Positions 17,908 to 26,641 of a stretch of DNA of 64,000 nucleotides are shown in pieces (the stretch's first letter is position 1; every line of letters begins with the position of its first letter). The stretch is from the NCBI GenBank assembly GCA_000155435.1, contig DS990260.1, positions 2,098,954 through 2,162,953 on the forward strand. The letters are read 5' to 3'. The notes beneath the pieces are model-generated. The model saw nothing but the letters and a program-made list of their open reading frames with translations. It was not told the DNA's origin and ran no database searches. The stretch is from Clostridiales bacterium 1_7_47FAA. Its GTDB lineage: Bacteria > Bacillota > Clostridia > Lachnospirales > Lachnospiraceae. A program made the position numbers and the translations under genes.

Positions 17908-18389
17908 CAGTTTCTCCTTTCCGCCTCTTCCCGCTCCCGGATTTCCTTCAGGCAGTGCTCCAGGTCCCCCGGTATCACTGTCATGCTGCAGCCAAGCATC
18001 AGGTTCACCGGCAAATCAAAATCCTCCACCGTAAATCCGTCTGCGTCAGCCCTGGCCCCCACCTTCTCAAGCATGGTCCGCCCGTCATCCAGATAGCCAT
18101 ATATCTTTTTCCCAAGGGCATAGGCATACCCGATTTCAAAGCAGGTCCCGCTGTCCGGCTCCATACCCCGGAAGGCATTGAGGTTGGCCACCACATAATC
18201 ACAGCTGTCCAGGTAATGGATATTCTTAAGGAATATCCGCTCCCCCAGTGTCTTCCCCTCATCAGCAGCAGCCTTTTGGGCCTGCATCTCAAATCCGTAT
18301 TTACTGCACAGCTCCTGGTACACAAAATACCGTTTTTCTTTCCAGTCCGGATAAAACACATCAAATCCAGCCACATAGATCCGGTCCAT
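17907..18389 (-). CDS. Nucleoside 2-deoxyribosyltransferase
   Basis: A 160-residue NDT/RCL-family enzyme exchanging the base of 2'-deoxyribonucleosides (or hydrolysing deoxynucleotides). Diagnostic: YVAGFDVFYP at the N-terminus and ANLNAFRGMEPDSGTCFEIGYAYALGK, with the nucleophilic Glu in TCFEIGYA. The ATG at 18389 follows GGGAGGAGTG; the longer in-frame extension to 18503 runs into the nucleoside hydrolase gene and is not needed. It fits a nucleoside salvage operon, 34 nt after the hydrolase gene. Confidence 0.88.
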   Translation of the reverse strand: MDRIYVAGFDVFYPDWKEKRYFVYQELCSKYGFEMQAQKAAADEGKTLGERIFLKNIHYLDSCDYVVANLNAFRGMEPDSGTCFEIGYAYALGKKIYGYLDDGRTMLEKVGARADADGFTVEDFDLPVNLMLGCSMTVIPGDLEHCLKEIREREEAERRN

Positions 18390-18423
18390 ACACACTCCTC
18401 CCTGGCTATCCCCAAGCCCCGCT

Positions 18424-19398
18424 TTAATGTTCCCGCAAAAGCGCTTCCACTTTTCCAAAGAATTCCTCTGAAAATGCCTCCACGTCCACAAACAGCGCTG
18501 CACTCATCTCATACTTCCTGTCATTGCACCGCAGCACGTTCTCCGTTGTCTTCCCTGCCTGCGGGCCTTCCGTAAAGCACATCATATGCATGGGAATGGT
18601 GGTCAGTATCTCCGGATGCACGGCCGCCACGGCCGCCAGCGGGTCATGAAGCCCGCATCCGCCCAGATATGGATGGAACTTCTGGTACGCGCCCAGATAA
18701 TGCTTCAGGGCCTCGTACAGGAACAGGGCGCTCCTGGTGCCGATGCCGCGCCAGCGTTCGTGGTCCTCAAAGCTGAACAGTGTCTTGCGCGTCACGTCCA
18801 GCCCCACCAGTACAACCGGCAGCCTGGAATCCAGCACCTCGGCCGTGGCCGGGATGTCCAGCCTTACATTGGCCTCGCTGAGCGCTTCCGTATACGTTCC
18901 GGTATTGCCCGGGGAGGCAATGGCCCCTCCCATCACATAGACAGCCCCAGCCTTCCCTGCTGTGGCACTGTCCTTTCTCAGCACCCTGGCAATGTCGGTA
19001 AGGGGACCGCTTGTAACCCAGTACAGCTCCCTGCCGTACCGCTCAATCATACCAAGGATGAAGTCCGTGGCTTCCCCCGGCCTTGCCCCTGCACAGTCCT
19101 CAGGGCTGCTTGGTCCCAGCACGCCCCCAAGGCCCTCGCACCCGTGAAAACGGCTTCCTCCGCTGTAATCATTGGGAATGCCGCTCAGAGGCGTCTCACT
19201 TCCCATGACCACAGGAATATCCTCCCTGCCAAACAGCTTAAGCACCGCCTTGGTATTCCGGTACACATTGCCGATATGCCCCATGCCGTAGGATACGGTT
19301 ATCCCTACCACCTCGCATTCCTTCTGGGCCAAAAGGTAGGCAATGGCCAACGCGTCGTCGATTCCCGTGTCACAGCTGTATAATATCTTTTTTCCCAT
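18424..19398 (-). CDS. Inosine-uridine-preferring nucleoside hydrolase family protein
   Basis: A 324-residue member of the IunH family, which splits ribonucleosides into ribose and free base using a Ca2+ ion. Family marks are CDTGIDDALAIA at the N-terminus, TSGPLTDIA, MGGAI and the C-terminal GLHDPLAAVAA carrying the His-Asp pair. In most family members the first motif reads DTDPGxDD; here the first Asp position is Ser (SCDTGIDD) and the Pro is Thr, so one Ca2+ ligand/general-base candidate is missing. It lies between yjjI-like and deoxyribosyltransferase genes in the nucleoside operon. Confidence 0.85.
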   Translation of the reverse strand: MGKKILYSCDTGIDDALAIAYLLAQKECEVVGITVSYGMGHIGNVYRNTKAVLKLFGREDIPVVMGSETPLSGIPNDYSGGSRFHGCEGLGGVLGPSSPEDCAGARPGEATDFILGMIERYGRELYWVTSGPLTDIARVLRKDSATAGKAGAVYVMGGAIASPGNTGTYTEALSEANVRLDIPATAEVLDSRLPVVLVGLDVTRKTLFSFEDHERWRGIGTRSALFLYEALKHYLGAYQKFHPYLGGCGLHDPLAAVAAVHPEILTTIPMHMMCFTEGPQAGKTTENVLRCNDRKYEMSAALFVDVEAFSEEFFGKVEALLREH

Positions 19399-19459
19399 GT
19401 TAAACCCCCGGTTTCTTAGATGAATTTCCTCTTATGGCATCCGCACAAAACCGGACCAA

Positions 19460-20950
19460 TCAGACCTTCCTCACACTGCGTTCAAATATATGAAGTCCCC
19501 TGCTGGCCCCGCTTCCCAGCACGGTGGAATTGCCCAGGCAGGCCTCCCCTGCCTCATACCGTTCCATGTCCGAGCGTTTCACCAGATAACCGGTCACGCG
19601 CACAACATCGGAATTGCTGGAATAGAATGAAAAATACCGCATCCCCTCATCAAAAGCGCCTCTTATGATATCCAGCACCGCCATGGGGTTCTTCCTTGCA
19701 GTTTCCTCAAATGGAAACAGTTCGCCGATTCCCGCCGCAAAATGCTTCTGGGTCCTGGCGGTAAACATAAGCTGCTTTGGCAGCGGCGGCTCCTCCCCCA
19801 CCGGTATCCTGGTGTTGGGGGTCACCCCGGTATCCGTGGAAATCCCCACCTGGCCGTGCATTGCAAAACTGCCGTATCTGGGCTTGTAGGAAGCCACCTG
19901 GTCATGGATCCGGTCCAGGACCATAAGCGCGAAGTCCTCTGCCTCCTTGCCGTGGCCATAGCGCTCTTCAGGCTTCTGGAGCCTTAACACCGTATTCACG
20001 CACTCAGCCAGCCCCACCAGCCCGAACATGCCCACGAACTTATCTTTATGGATCAGCCCTTCATCACTGAGGAACGTATTCTCAAGGAACCGCGCCTCCT
20101 CAAATATATATGTATCCCGTTTGTCCATCTGCTCACACTGGGCGGCCACTGCTGCCGGCAGCATTTTATTAAGGAAATGCTCCCTGCCCTCCGCCGCCTC
20201 CCCAAGGGCCCTCATGTCCAGCCTTCCAAGGGTCAGGCCGCCCCCGCCGATGGGAAGGGCGTTATAGCAGCTCACAATGGCATAATCCGGTCCCCAGTCA
20301 GCCGTATACATGGCATCGTTGACAAAACTGGGTTTTGCGGTGATAAGTCCTGTCTCAATGGCCATGCAGGCAAAGTCATCCGTGGTATGCCCATTATAAA
20401 TCAGGGACATATTGGGCACCGGACGCTGCATCTGCGCCGACAGTTCCAGTATGATCCTCCCCGCCCTTGTGTCATAAGGACCGATATCCGCATGGCAGAA
20501 GGAATCGCTGATGGTCCGGTCCACATGGGTCAGGAAAATGCGGATGGCATGCCTGGCCTCCTCCTCATCCCTCACAAAAGGCTCCAGCAGCCCGTCGATA
20601 TGGCCGATGTACACAGGCCCCCCGATGACGGAAGGCACATGCCTGTAAAGGATTAAAAGGTTGGACACCGCGTCCCATATGTCCCGGGGCGGGTCCAGCA
20701 TCAGGAACCTGCTGCCCTGTTTCATGAATTTATCATAGTCGGGAAGCACATACCTTGGACGGTAGGGCGCATTGCCCTCCCCCATGTCAAACACAATGCC
20801 CTTGTCCACAAACCACTGGGCCTCCCTGCTAAGGGGCACCGGGTCCGGCGTGTTCTCGGCCGCCTGGGCCAGGGCTGTCAGCCTCTGGGGATATGTAAGC
20901 CTTGGATCCGATAATATGCCTTTGATGGTTTCTTCAATTCCCTGCGTCAT
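19460..20950 (-). CDS. yjjI: YjjI-family glycyl radical enzyme
   Basis: A 496-residue protein of the short glycyl radical enzyme family typified by E. coli YjjI, whose reaction is not established. The radical site is RVTGYLVKRSDMERY, with Gly454 as likely radical carrier; the mid-protein Cys228 in IVSCYNALPIGGGG is the likely thiyl residue. The ATG at 20950 has AGGAGG 7 nt upstream; a TTG two codons earlier is too close. It is the second gene of the operon, 15 nt after lacI. E. coli yjjI also neighbours deoxyribonucleoside catabolic genes, so a nucleoside or deoxyribose role is plausible. No radical-SAM activase is encoded in the window. Confidence 0.85.
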   Translation of the reverse strand: MTQGIEETIKGILSDPRLTYPQRLTALAQAAENTPDPVPLSREAQWFVDKGIVFDMGEGNAPYRPRYVLPDYDKFMKQGSRFLMLDPPRDIWDAVSNLLILYRHVPSVIGGPVYIGHIDGLLEPFVRDEEEARHAIRIFLTHVDRTISDSFCHADIGPYDTRAGRIILELSAQMQRPVPNMSLIYNGHTTDDFACMAIETGLITAKPSFVNDAMYTADWGPDYAIVSCYNALPIGGGGLTLGRLDMRALGEAAEGREHFLNKMLPAAVAAQCEQMDKRDTYIFEEARFLENTFLSDEGLIHKDKFVGMFGLVGLAECVNTVLRLQKPEERYGHGKEAEDFALMVLDRIHDQVASYKPRYGSFAMHGQVGISTDTGVTPNTRIPVGEEPPLPKQLMFTARTQKHFAAGIGELFPFEETARKNPMAVLDIIRGAFDEGMRYFSFYSSNSDVVRVTGYLVKRSDMERYEAGEACLGNSTVLGSGASRGLHIFERSVRKV

Positions 20951-20965
20951 AAACAAACCTCCTAA

Positions 20966-22000
20966 TTAAAATACAGCCTCCGGGGCGCCCTGCCACTTCT
21001 CGCTGCCGCGGATGATCAGCCTGGTCCGCAGCATCACTTCCCTGCGGCGTTTTTTCGTATCCGGCCCCTTCATGCGGTCCGTCAGAAGCCCAAAGGCAAT
21101 CTCCCCCATTTCCTGCATGGGCCTGTCCATGACGGTGAGCTCATATCCAATGGAATTGAGAAGGGAAATATCATCGAACCCCACCAGCCCCAGATCCTTC
21201 CCGGGCAGCAGGTTATGCTCATTCATAAAGCGGATGCAGCCCAGGGTACAGGAACTGCAGGTTGCCAGCACGGCCGTGGGCGGATTGGCAAGTCCCTGGA
21301 AGGCTTCGCATGCCTGGTATCCGCTTTTCTCATCAAAATCGCCTGGGTAGATATATTCATCCCTTATCTTAAGCCCATGGTCCTTCAGGCACTGGATGTA
21401 TCCCTCCAGCCTTGTCCTGCCCTTTTTCACCACTTCCGGACAGGTGATGATCCCTATATCCCGGTGCCCTGACTCAATCAGCAGTTCCACACCGTCATAC
21501 ACCACTTTCTTATTATCTATGAGCACGATGTCAAAATCACCGTCCTGGAAATCCCTGTCAATCAGGACCACCGGAATCCCGGATTCCTCTGCATTCCACA
21601 GAAGCTCCTCCGTCCGCGCATCCGGTTCAATGACCGGCAGCAGCAGGATTCCCGACACCCGGTGTTCCATGGCCTGGGCCACTGCATTCCGCTCCCTTTC
21701 CTTGTCCTCAGAGGTATTGAAGAACAGGATACTGTATCCCTGCATGGCTGCCTGCTCCTCAATGGCATCCAGCACATTGGCAAAAAACGGATTGAGCCTG
21801 TTTGACATGATCACGGCAATCATGGAAGTGTCATTGCGCGTCAGGCTCCTGGCCACTGCGTTGGGCCTGTATCCATGCTCTTCGATTACTGCTTCAATCT
21901 TTTTGCGGGTCTCATCCTTCACATAGCCTTTGTTGTTAATCACACGCGATACCGTTGCAACCGAAACCCCTGACAGCCTTGCAATATCGGATATTGTCAT
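20966..22000 (-). CDS. LacI-family transcriptional regulator of the nucleoside operon
   Basis: A 344-residue LacI/PurR-type repressor. The N-terminal helix-turn-helix and hinge are standard (MTISDIARLSGVSVATVSRVINNKGYVKDE ... YRPNAVARSL, split here for length), followed by a periplasmic-binding-protein-like effector domain. It is the first gene of the operon, 15 nt before yjjI, so it almost certainly autoregulates. LacI-type operator repeats and a promoter lie upstream at 22080-22273. The effector is probably a nucleoside or a breakdown product. Confidence 0.92.
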   Translation of the reverse strand: MTISDIARLSGVSVATVSRVINNKGYVKDETRKKIEAVIEEHGYRPNAVARSLTRNDTSMIAVIMSNRLNPFFANVLDAIEEQAAMQGYSILFFNTSEDKERERNAVAQAMEHRVSGILLLPVIEPDARTEELLWNAEESGIPVVLIDRDFQDGDFDIVLIDNKKVVYDGVELLIESGHRDIGIITCPEVVKKGRTRLEGYIQCLKDHGLKIRDEYIYPGDFDEKSGYQACEAFQGLANPPTAVLATCSSCTLGCIRFMNEHNLLPGKDLGLVGFDDISLLNSIGYELTVMDRPMQEMGEIAFGLLTDRMKGPDTKKRRREVMLRTRLIIRGSEKWQGAPEAVF

Positions 22001-22079
22001 ATCAGCCTCTCCCCCTTCTGTAATAATTCCATCTATATATTGATTCTATCTTTGCAACCGTTCCTGTCATCCGTTTTAT

Positions 22080-22240
22080 GATAGCGTTTACATATGTTAC
22101 CGTTTACACATTTTCATTTAAAATCGTCCCCCTCCTGTAATTTTACTGAGTAAAATGGCAGTTATGGGACGTATTTCAATTAATTTGGAGGATTCGGCAA
22201 CATGCTCCCTCCTATAGGTAACCGCTTACACATTTTCAAT
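22080..22240 (-). promoter_or_regulatory. Repeated LacI-type operators upstream of lacI-yjjI
   Basis: Two near-identical 22-23 bp units sit at 22095-22117 and 22217-22239; on the minus strand each reads TGAAAATGTGTAA, R, CGGT, W, AC. Their cores GTTACCGTTTAC (22096-22107) and GTAACCGCTTAC (22218-22229) are imperfect palindromes with the central CG of LacI-family sites. A third, degenerate core GATAGCGTTTAC lies at 22080-22091. The spacing of about 122 bp between main sites would suit looping. The upstream unit lies just after the -10 box, a repressing position. Confidence 0.72.
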
Positions 22241-22244
22241 CATG

Positions 22245-22273
22245 ATTCTAGCATAGTTTACGGTATTATTCAA
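22245..22273 (-). promoter_or_regulatory. Promoter of the lacI-yjjI-nucleoside operon
   Basis: Minus-strand TTGAAT (22268-22273), 17-nt spacer, TAGAAT (22245-22250). Transcription would start near 22238, overlapping operator 22217-22239, and leave a leader of about 240 nt before the lacI ATG. The leader contains a perfect ATTTTAC-TGA-GTAAAAT palindrome (22140-22156). Confidence 0.65.
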
Positions 22274-22342
22274 TAGTAATTATGCATTTTGTATATTTTT
22301 TTCTCTTCTCTTTGTTTTTTTGCTACATTTTAGCAGTCATCG

Positions 22343-24808
22343 TCAAAAATCAATCTCATTTAATTCTTTTTTCCCATGGACATTCAGCTTATCATATACC
22401 CTGTAAAGTACGTTCTTTACGGTGGCAGGAGAAATATAAAGCTGATGGGCAATCTCCTCATTGGTCAGCCTCTGCCTGGCAAGGAGGGCAATCTCTTTTT
22501 CCCTGGGAGTCAGAGGTGAATTGCGGGATTTCAGGTATTTCCTGATTTTAGCCGCACCGGCCTCCATTTTCCTTCCAATCCTTATGATTGCCCTCATCTC
22601 AGACGTACCCGCATATTTTACTTCCGGGCTTCCCAACAGTTCCCCCAGTTCCTTATGATATTCTGCCACAGGAAGGTACACCCGGTCCGGCACGGCATGT
22701 TCCAGCGCCATGTCAAGATAACGCCGGGCCATGTCACGGCAGTTCATCCTTTCATAAGCAGATGCCAGTTCCAGCCAGTAATAAATCCTTGGCAGCAGGA
22801 AAGGCGGCCTGTCGGTTTCCGCCAGAAGTGCCCGGGCCACGCCCGGAAATGTCCCCGGCTCCTGCCTGCGTCTGAGATGGGCATATATGATACCGGCAAA
22901 TGGCGCCGACACCGGATACAGTATCCGCTTATAGCTGTCCGGCTCCTTCAGCCATGACGGAATGGTTTCATCCATATCCAGACGCGAATAGAGGAACCCG
23001 GCGCAGACCCCCGACGTGGTCACGCAGCCGAATTCAACGCCTTTAAGCGCCAGTCCCCCAATCTCCTCCATATGTCCGGTGAACTGGCCGCAGTCCCCTT
23101 CCAACACCGCAATGCGGCACAGTGTAAACAATGCGGCAAAGCACAGGCTGTCCTGTCCCCGGGACCTCGCTGTATACCAGGCGTTCCATGCACTGTCATA
23201 AGCACCGCGGGTATCACCGGCCAGAAGTTCCATCTCTGCCTGCATTGCTTCGGCCGCTCCCGTCCCCTTGCCTCCGGCCATGGCCGCATACCGGGGAATC
23301 CCCTCCCTCACAAGGGCCAGCGTATCCTGAAGATTCCCGCTCCTCCTCCAAAACATATAAACAGGGCTGGGGATGCAGAATGTCCATGAGTCATTGGTCA
23401 GGTAAAAATCATAGGGGTTGTCCAGATAATCCCATGTCATCTTATGGAAACAGCACATGAACGCAACATCATTATATGTCCGGAAAGAGTTGACCAGCGA
23501 AAGGGCTGCCTGTATATGGCTGCGCTGCCTGACATCCACGGCAGGCAGCACGGATAATTGCTGCAGACGCGTAAATGCTGCACAGCCAAGCCCCATCTGC
23601 CCTGTAAGGGAAGCCTTGATGGAAATGGCCATAAGGAGTTCCCAATGCTCCCGTAAAAGGCCGTCCGGCAGTTCCTCTATCATCTGTTTCAGCCCCGGTC
23701 CATTTTCACGCACCAGTCCAGCCAGCTGTCCGCTTGTAAGCCTGATGGAAAGGATCCTCCCATACGCCCCAGCCTGAAGGAAAAATCCCACAGCCATCAG
23801 GCTGTCTTTGCTGTACAGACAGGCATCCCCTGCGCAGATGAAGGCCCTGTTCCTGAAAACCGGCTGCGCTGCATTAAATTTCTGCATATAGAAATCCTTC
23901 AACAGGCTGTGGATTGTATAGTGGGTCCCATTAAAATGGATGAACGCGTTGACGGTAATCATGTTCCAGCATTCCGTAAATACAGTTTCGTCCCCTGCCA
24001 TCATCAACGCCTGCTGCCGCGTGAAGGTATCCAACAGGGACAATGAAAGGAAAAAGTCCCGCTGTCTCAGGGACAGCGGCTCCCAGAATGTCCGGGATAT
24101 AAGGTCTGACAAGGCAGGATATTCCCCCAGCTTACCTCCTCCCGCATAGTGGACAAACTGAAGCAGAAGGGCGGCAATCCATCCATTTGTAACCTTGTAG
24201 AGAAGTCCTGCCTGCTGAAGGCTGATTCCATTCCCAAGATGCACAGACAGCTGACGGATATCATCCGGGCCAAAACAGAATGCCTCCTGGGTCATGTGGT
24301 ATATCCACGGATTGGAGGTCTGGGACTGTCCGTCTGCCCACATGGGCTGGGAGATAAAAATAAGATGAAGATGCCCGCACCTGTGCATGGAAAGCACATC
24401 CAGAAGGCGATACGGCTCAGCAAAGCCCGAAAACTGATAATTGTCAACCACCAGTATCAGATCCTCCTCGCAGCGCAGGCGGTCCAGAAGCATGGATATA
24501 TGGCAGAGATTATCCGGCGCCGGACACTCCAGCCGGGCCAGTGCCGATGCCGTATCCCTGTCCGCCAGCCATAGCAGGCCGCAGATTTCCTGCCATGTAC
24601 GGGCCGGCACACAGCCAAAGCACGTATGCCATTTAACCCTCATATGGGATGTCGGTCCATGTTTCAGGAAATGCGCAACCGCCGTCGTCTTGCCAAACCC
24701 GGAACCGGCACAGACAAAAGAAACAGGCGCCTTAAGCATCTCCTGTATGTGTTCCTGGATTCCAGGCGGGAAAAACAATGTGTGTGTGTTCGAAATCCGA
24801 TCCTCCAT
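22343..24808 (-). CDS. MalT-like LuxR-family ATP-dependent regulator (STAND type)
   Basis: An 821-residue large regulator. N-terminal P-loop CAGSGFGKTTAV (about residue 36), Walker-B-like LILVVDNYQ, a long helical/TPR-like middle, and a C-terminal LuxR helix-turn-helix (LTPREKEIALLARQRLTNEE, then ISPATVKNVLYRVYDKL). This is the MalT/LAL arrangement, where a small-molecule inducer drives ATP-dependent activation. GGAGG lies 8 nt before the ATG. It is divergent from a small unknown gene at 24922 and its stop faces the promoter region of the lacI operon. Target genes and inducer unknown. Confidence 0.88.
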   Translation of the reverse strand: MEDRISNTHTLFFPPGIQEHIQEMLKAPVSFVCAGSGFGKTTAVAHFLKHGPTSHMRVKWHTCFGCVPARTWQEICGLLWLADRDTASALARLECPAPDNLCHISMLLDRLRCEEDLILVVDNYQFSGFAEPYRLLDVLSMHRCGHLHLIFISQPMWADGQSQTSNPWIYHMTQEAFCFGPDDIRQLSVHLGNGISLQQAGLLYKVTNGWIAALLLQFVHYAGGGKLGEYPALSDLISRTFWEPLSLRQRDFFLSLSLLDTFTRQQALMMAGDETVFTECWNMITVNAFIHFNGTHYTIHSLLKDFYMQKFNAAQPVFRNRAFICAGDACLYSKDSLMAVGFFLQAGAYGRILSIRLTSGQLAGLVRENGPGLKQMIEELPDGLLREHWELLMAISIKASLTGQMGLGCAAFTRLQQLSVLPAVDVRQRSHIQAALSLVNSFRTYNDVAFMCCFHKMTWDYLDNPYDFYLTNDSWTFCIPSPVYMFWRRSGNLQDTLALVREGIPRYAAMAGGKGTGAAEAMQAEMELLAGDTRGAYDSAWNAWYTARSRGQDSLCFAALFTLCRIAVLEGDCGQFTGHMEEIGGLALKGVEFGCVTTSGVCAGFLYSRLDMDETIPSWLKEPDSYKRILYPVSAPFAGIIYAHLRRRQEPGTFPGVARALLAETDRPPFLLPRIYYWLELASAYERMNCRDMARRYLDMALEHAVPDRVYLPVAEYHKELGELLGSPEVKYAGTSEMRAIIRIGRKMEAGAAKIRKYLKSRNSPLTPREKEIALLARQRLTNEEIAHQLYISPATVKNVLYRVYDKLNVHGKKELNEIDF

Positions 24809-24921
24809 ACATCATACCTCCAAAATAAGCCGTTATGGCTCATGCTTTTTAACCTTCCATGCGATACAATGAAAAACAGATACAGGACACAGCCCATGCA
24901 ATATGAAAGGAGAAGTATCAT

Positions 24922-25194
24922 ATGAAAATCATTATAAGTGAACCCTATGAATTCCAGAATACCGACCAGACATTAGAAATGCCGGACGGGTACATCGTCA
25001 GGCCGGGAGCACACAAGCATGGATATTACATCACGCTGACAGAGCGTGAGCAGGAGCTTTTAAAGAAACACGGCTACCAGTTAGTCACCAACCTGTTCTA
25101 TTCCCCAGGTGACTTTTATGAGATACTGGACCCCCAGGGCGTAATTGTGGATCCCATGTATATTGGGAGGATATTGGAAAAATTAGGAGTATGA
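24922..25194 (+). CDS. Small conserved-looking protein of unknown function
   Basis: A 90-residue soluble protein (MKIIISEPYEFQNTDQ ... YIGRILEKLGV) with no signal peptide, membrane helix or motif I recognise; acidic/aromatic composition and a TEREQELLKKHGY helix. The gene is credible because GAAAGGAG precedes the ATG and a strong terminator follows 26 nt after the stop. It is divergent from the MalT-like regulator, with 113 nt between starts, and could be one of its targets. Confidence 0.65.
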   Translation: MKIIISEPYEFQNTDQTLEMPDGYIVRPGAHKHGYYITLTEREQELLKKHGYQLVTNLFYSPGDFYEILDPQGVIVDPMYIGRILEKLGV

Positions 25195-25220
25195 ACCAGC
25201 TTGCAGGATATCTTACCTGC

Positions 25221-25253
25221 GGGATGCCCCTGGCAAAGGGGCATCCCTTTTTT
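25221..25253 (+). terminator. Rho-independent terminator after the 90-residue protein gene
   Basis: Perfect 10-bp stem GGGATGCCCC (25221-25230) / GGGGCATCCC (25238-25247), 7-nt loop, then six T. Confidence 0.92.
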
Positions 25254-25414
25254 ATATGTATGAAATCCACCGCCTGAACGGCTTCTTTTTATCATACCAT
25301 AATCCCCCCTCTGTTTCAATCAATGACAGCCATGAATCATATTCCCGCCCAAACCATCATAAAATTAACATAGAAGCCCTTCATATGGGGCCCCTTGTCA
25401 GGAGGCGGTGTATC

Positions 25415-26641
25415 ATGAAATTCATTGACATGCTCAGGAAGCATTTACATATCAGTACAAAGACTGTCATCTATGTGGAAATGACAGCCCTCAGCGTGCT
25501 GTGTCTCAGCATTTTCCTGTACAGGACAGACCCGGGCCAGGCCGTGATGAGCCAGGCCGCCAGGCTTGCAGGTTATATCAATCCTCTGGAGGACGCTAGG
25601 ACCCCTGGCCAGGACGGCAAGGAGGAAAAGAAAAAAGAGTACATCAAGTGGGTGGAGTTCCATGTGACCGCAGAAGCCATGAACCAGGCCTTCCGCTACG
25701 ATGTGGACACCTGCCAGGCAGAAAGGCACCTGAACTGGGTGGACCTTTTAGCTTATCTTGGGGCCAGGTACGGCGGTGACTTCAGCAAATATAAACCGGA
25801 GCACATGAAAGCCGTGGCTGAGAAGCTGAAAACCGGTGAGACCACCATGGAAGAACTGACAAAAGACATGAAATATTACACTTACTACAGGGAAGCTTAC
25901 GGCGCCGTGTTAGACGGCATGGTAGGCCAGTTCCAGGCTGAAATACCGTCCAGCGAGGCGCCTGCGGCCTATCTTCCCTCGGGTGTGGCCGGAGGCGCTC
26001 CCGGCGACCCTGCCACTGTCTGGGTGACAAAATACGGGCTGAAGGCATTTTCCCCCATTGCAAAAGGATTTCCCTACAGCGACTTTGATGACTTCGGGGT
26101 ATCCAGAAGCTATGGTTTCAAACGCCAGCACCTGGGCCACGATATGATGGGACAGGTGGGCACCCCTGTCATTGCGGTGGAATCCGGCTACGTGGAAGCC
26201 ATGGGCTGGAACCAGTACGGCGGCTGGCGGCTGGGCATCCGCAGCTTTGACCATAAACGCTACTACTATTACGCCCATCTGCGCAAGAACTATCCCTATC
26301 AGTCAGGCCTTAAGGAAGGTTCCGTGGTCCAGGCCGGGGATGTGGTGGGGTATCTTGGGCGCACCGGATACAGCCGCACCGAGAACACCAACAATATCGA
26401 TGAGCCCCACCTCCACTTCGGGCTGGAGCTGATATTTGACGAATCCCAGAAAGAGAGCAACAATGAGATATGGGTCAGCTGCTACGAGCTTGTGAAGTTC
26501 CTGAACATGAACCGCAGCGAGACAGTAAAAGTGGAGGGCACCAAGGAATGGAAACGTCTTTACCAGACAAAGGATCCCCTGGTACCCGCCACGCCGTCCG
26601 AGGCAGCGCCTCCTGCGCCGTCAGCCTCACATGAGGAATAG
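25415..26641 (+). CDS. Membrane-anchored M23 (LytM-type) metallopeptidase
   Basis: A 408-residue protein with one N-terminal transmembrane helix (VIYVEMTALSVLCLSIFLY, about residues 18-36), an extracytoplasmic helical region, and an M23 domain (about residues 215-350). Zn ligands are visible in HLGHDMMG and HLHFGLEL. It would cleave peptidoglycan cross-bridges or act as a SpoIIQ-like structural LytM protein. The ATG at 25415 (AGGAGG 9 nt upstream) is better than the open frame extending back to 25256. Its end overlaps the sigma-54 activator gene by 11 nt in a different frame. The Pro/Ala-rich tail ends exactly where homology of the next gene begins. Confidence 0.86.
   Translation: MKFIDMLRKHLHISTKTVIYVEMTALSVLCLSIFLYRTDPGQAVMSQAARLAGYINPLEDARTPGQDGKEEKKKEYIKWVEFHVTAEAMNQAFRYDVDTCQAERHLNWVDLLAYLGARYGGDFSKYKPEHMKAVAEKLKTGETTMEELTKDMKYYTYYREAYGAVLDGMVGQFQAEIPSSEAPAAYLPSGVAGGAPGDPATVWVTKYGLKAFSPIAKGFPYSDFDDFGVSRSYGFKRQHLGHDMMGQVGTPVIAVESGYVEAMGWNQYGGWRLGIRSFDHKRYYYYAHLRKNYPYQSGLKEGSVVQAGDVVGYLGRTGYSRTENTNNIDEPHLHFGLELIFDESQKESNNEIWVSCYELVKFLNMNRSETVKVEGTKEWKRLYQTKDPLVPATPSEAAPPAPSASHEE

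Noticed and set aside
22180-22203. Seven-codon ORF (MLPNPPN) in the lacI leader as a leader peptide
   Set aside because: The ribosome site is only 4 nt from the ATG and no terminator follows; kept only as a note in the operator finding.
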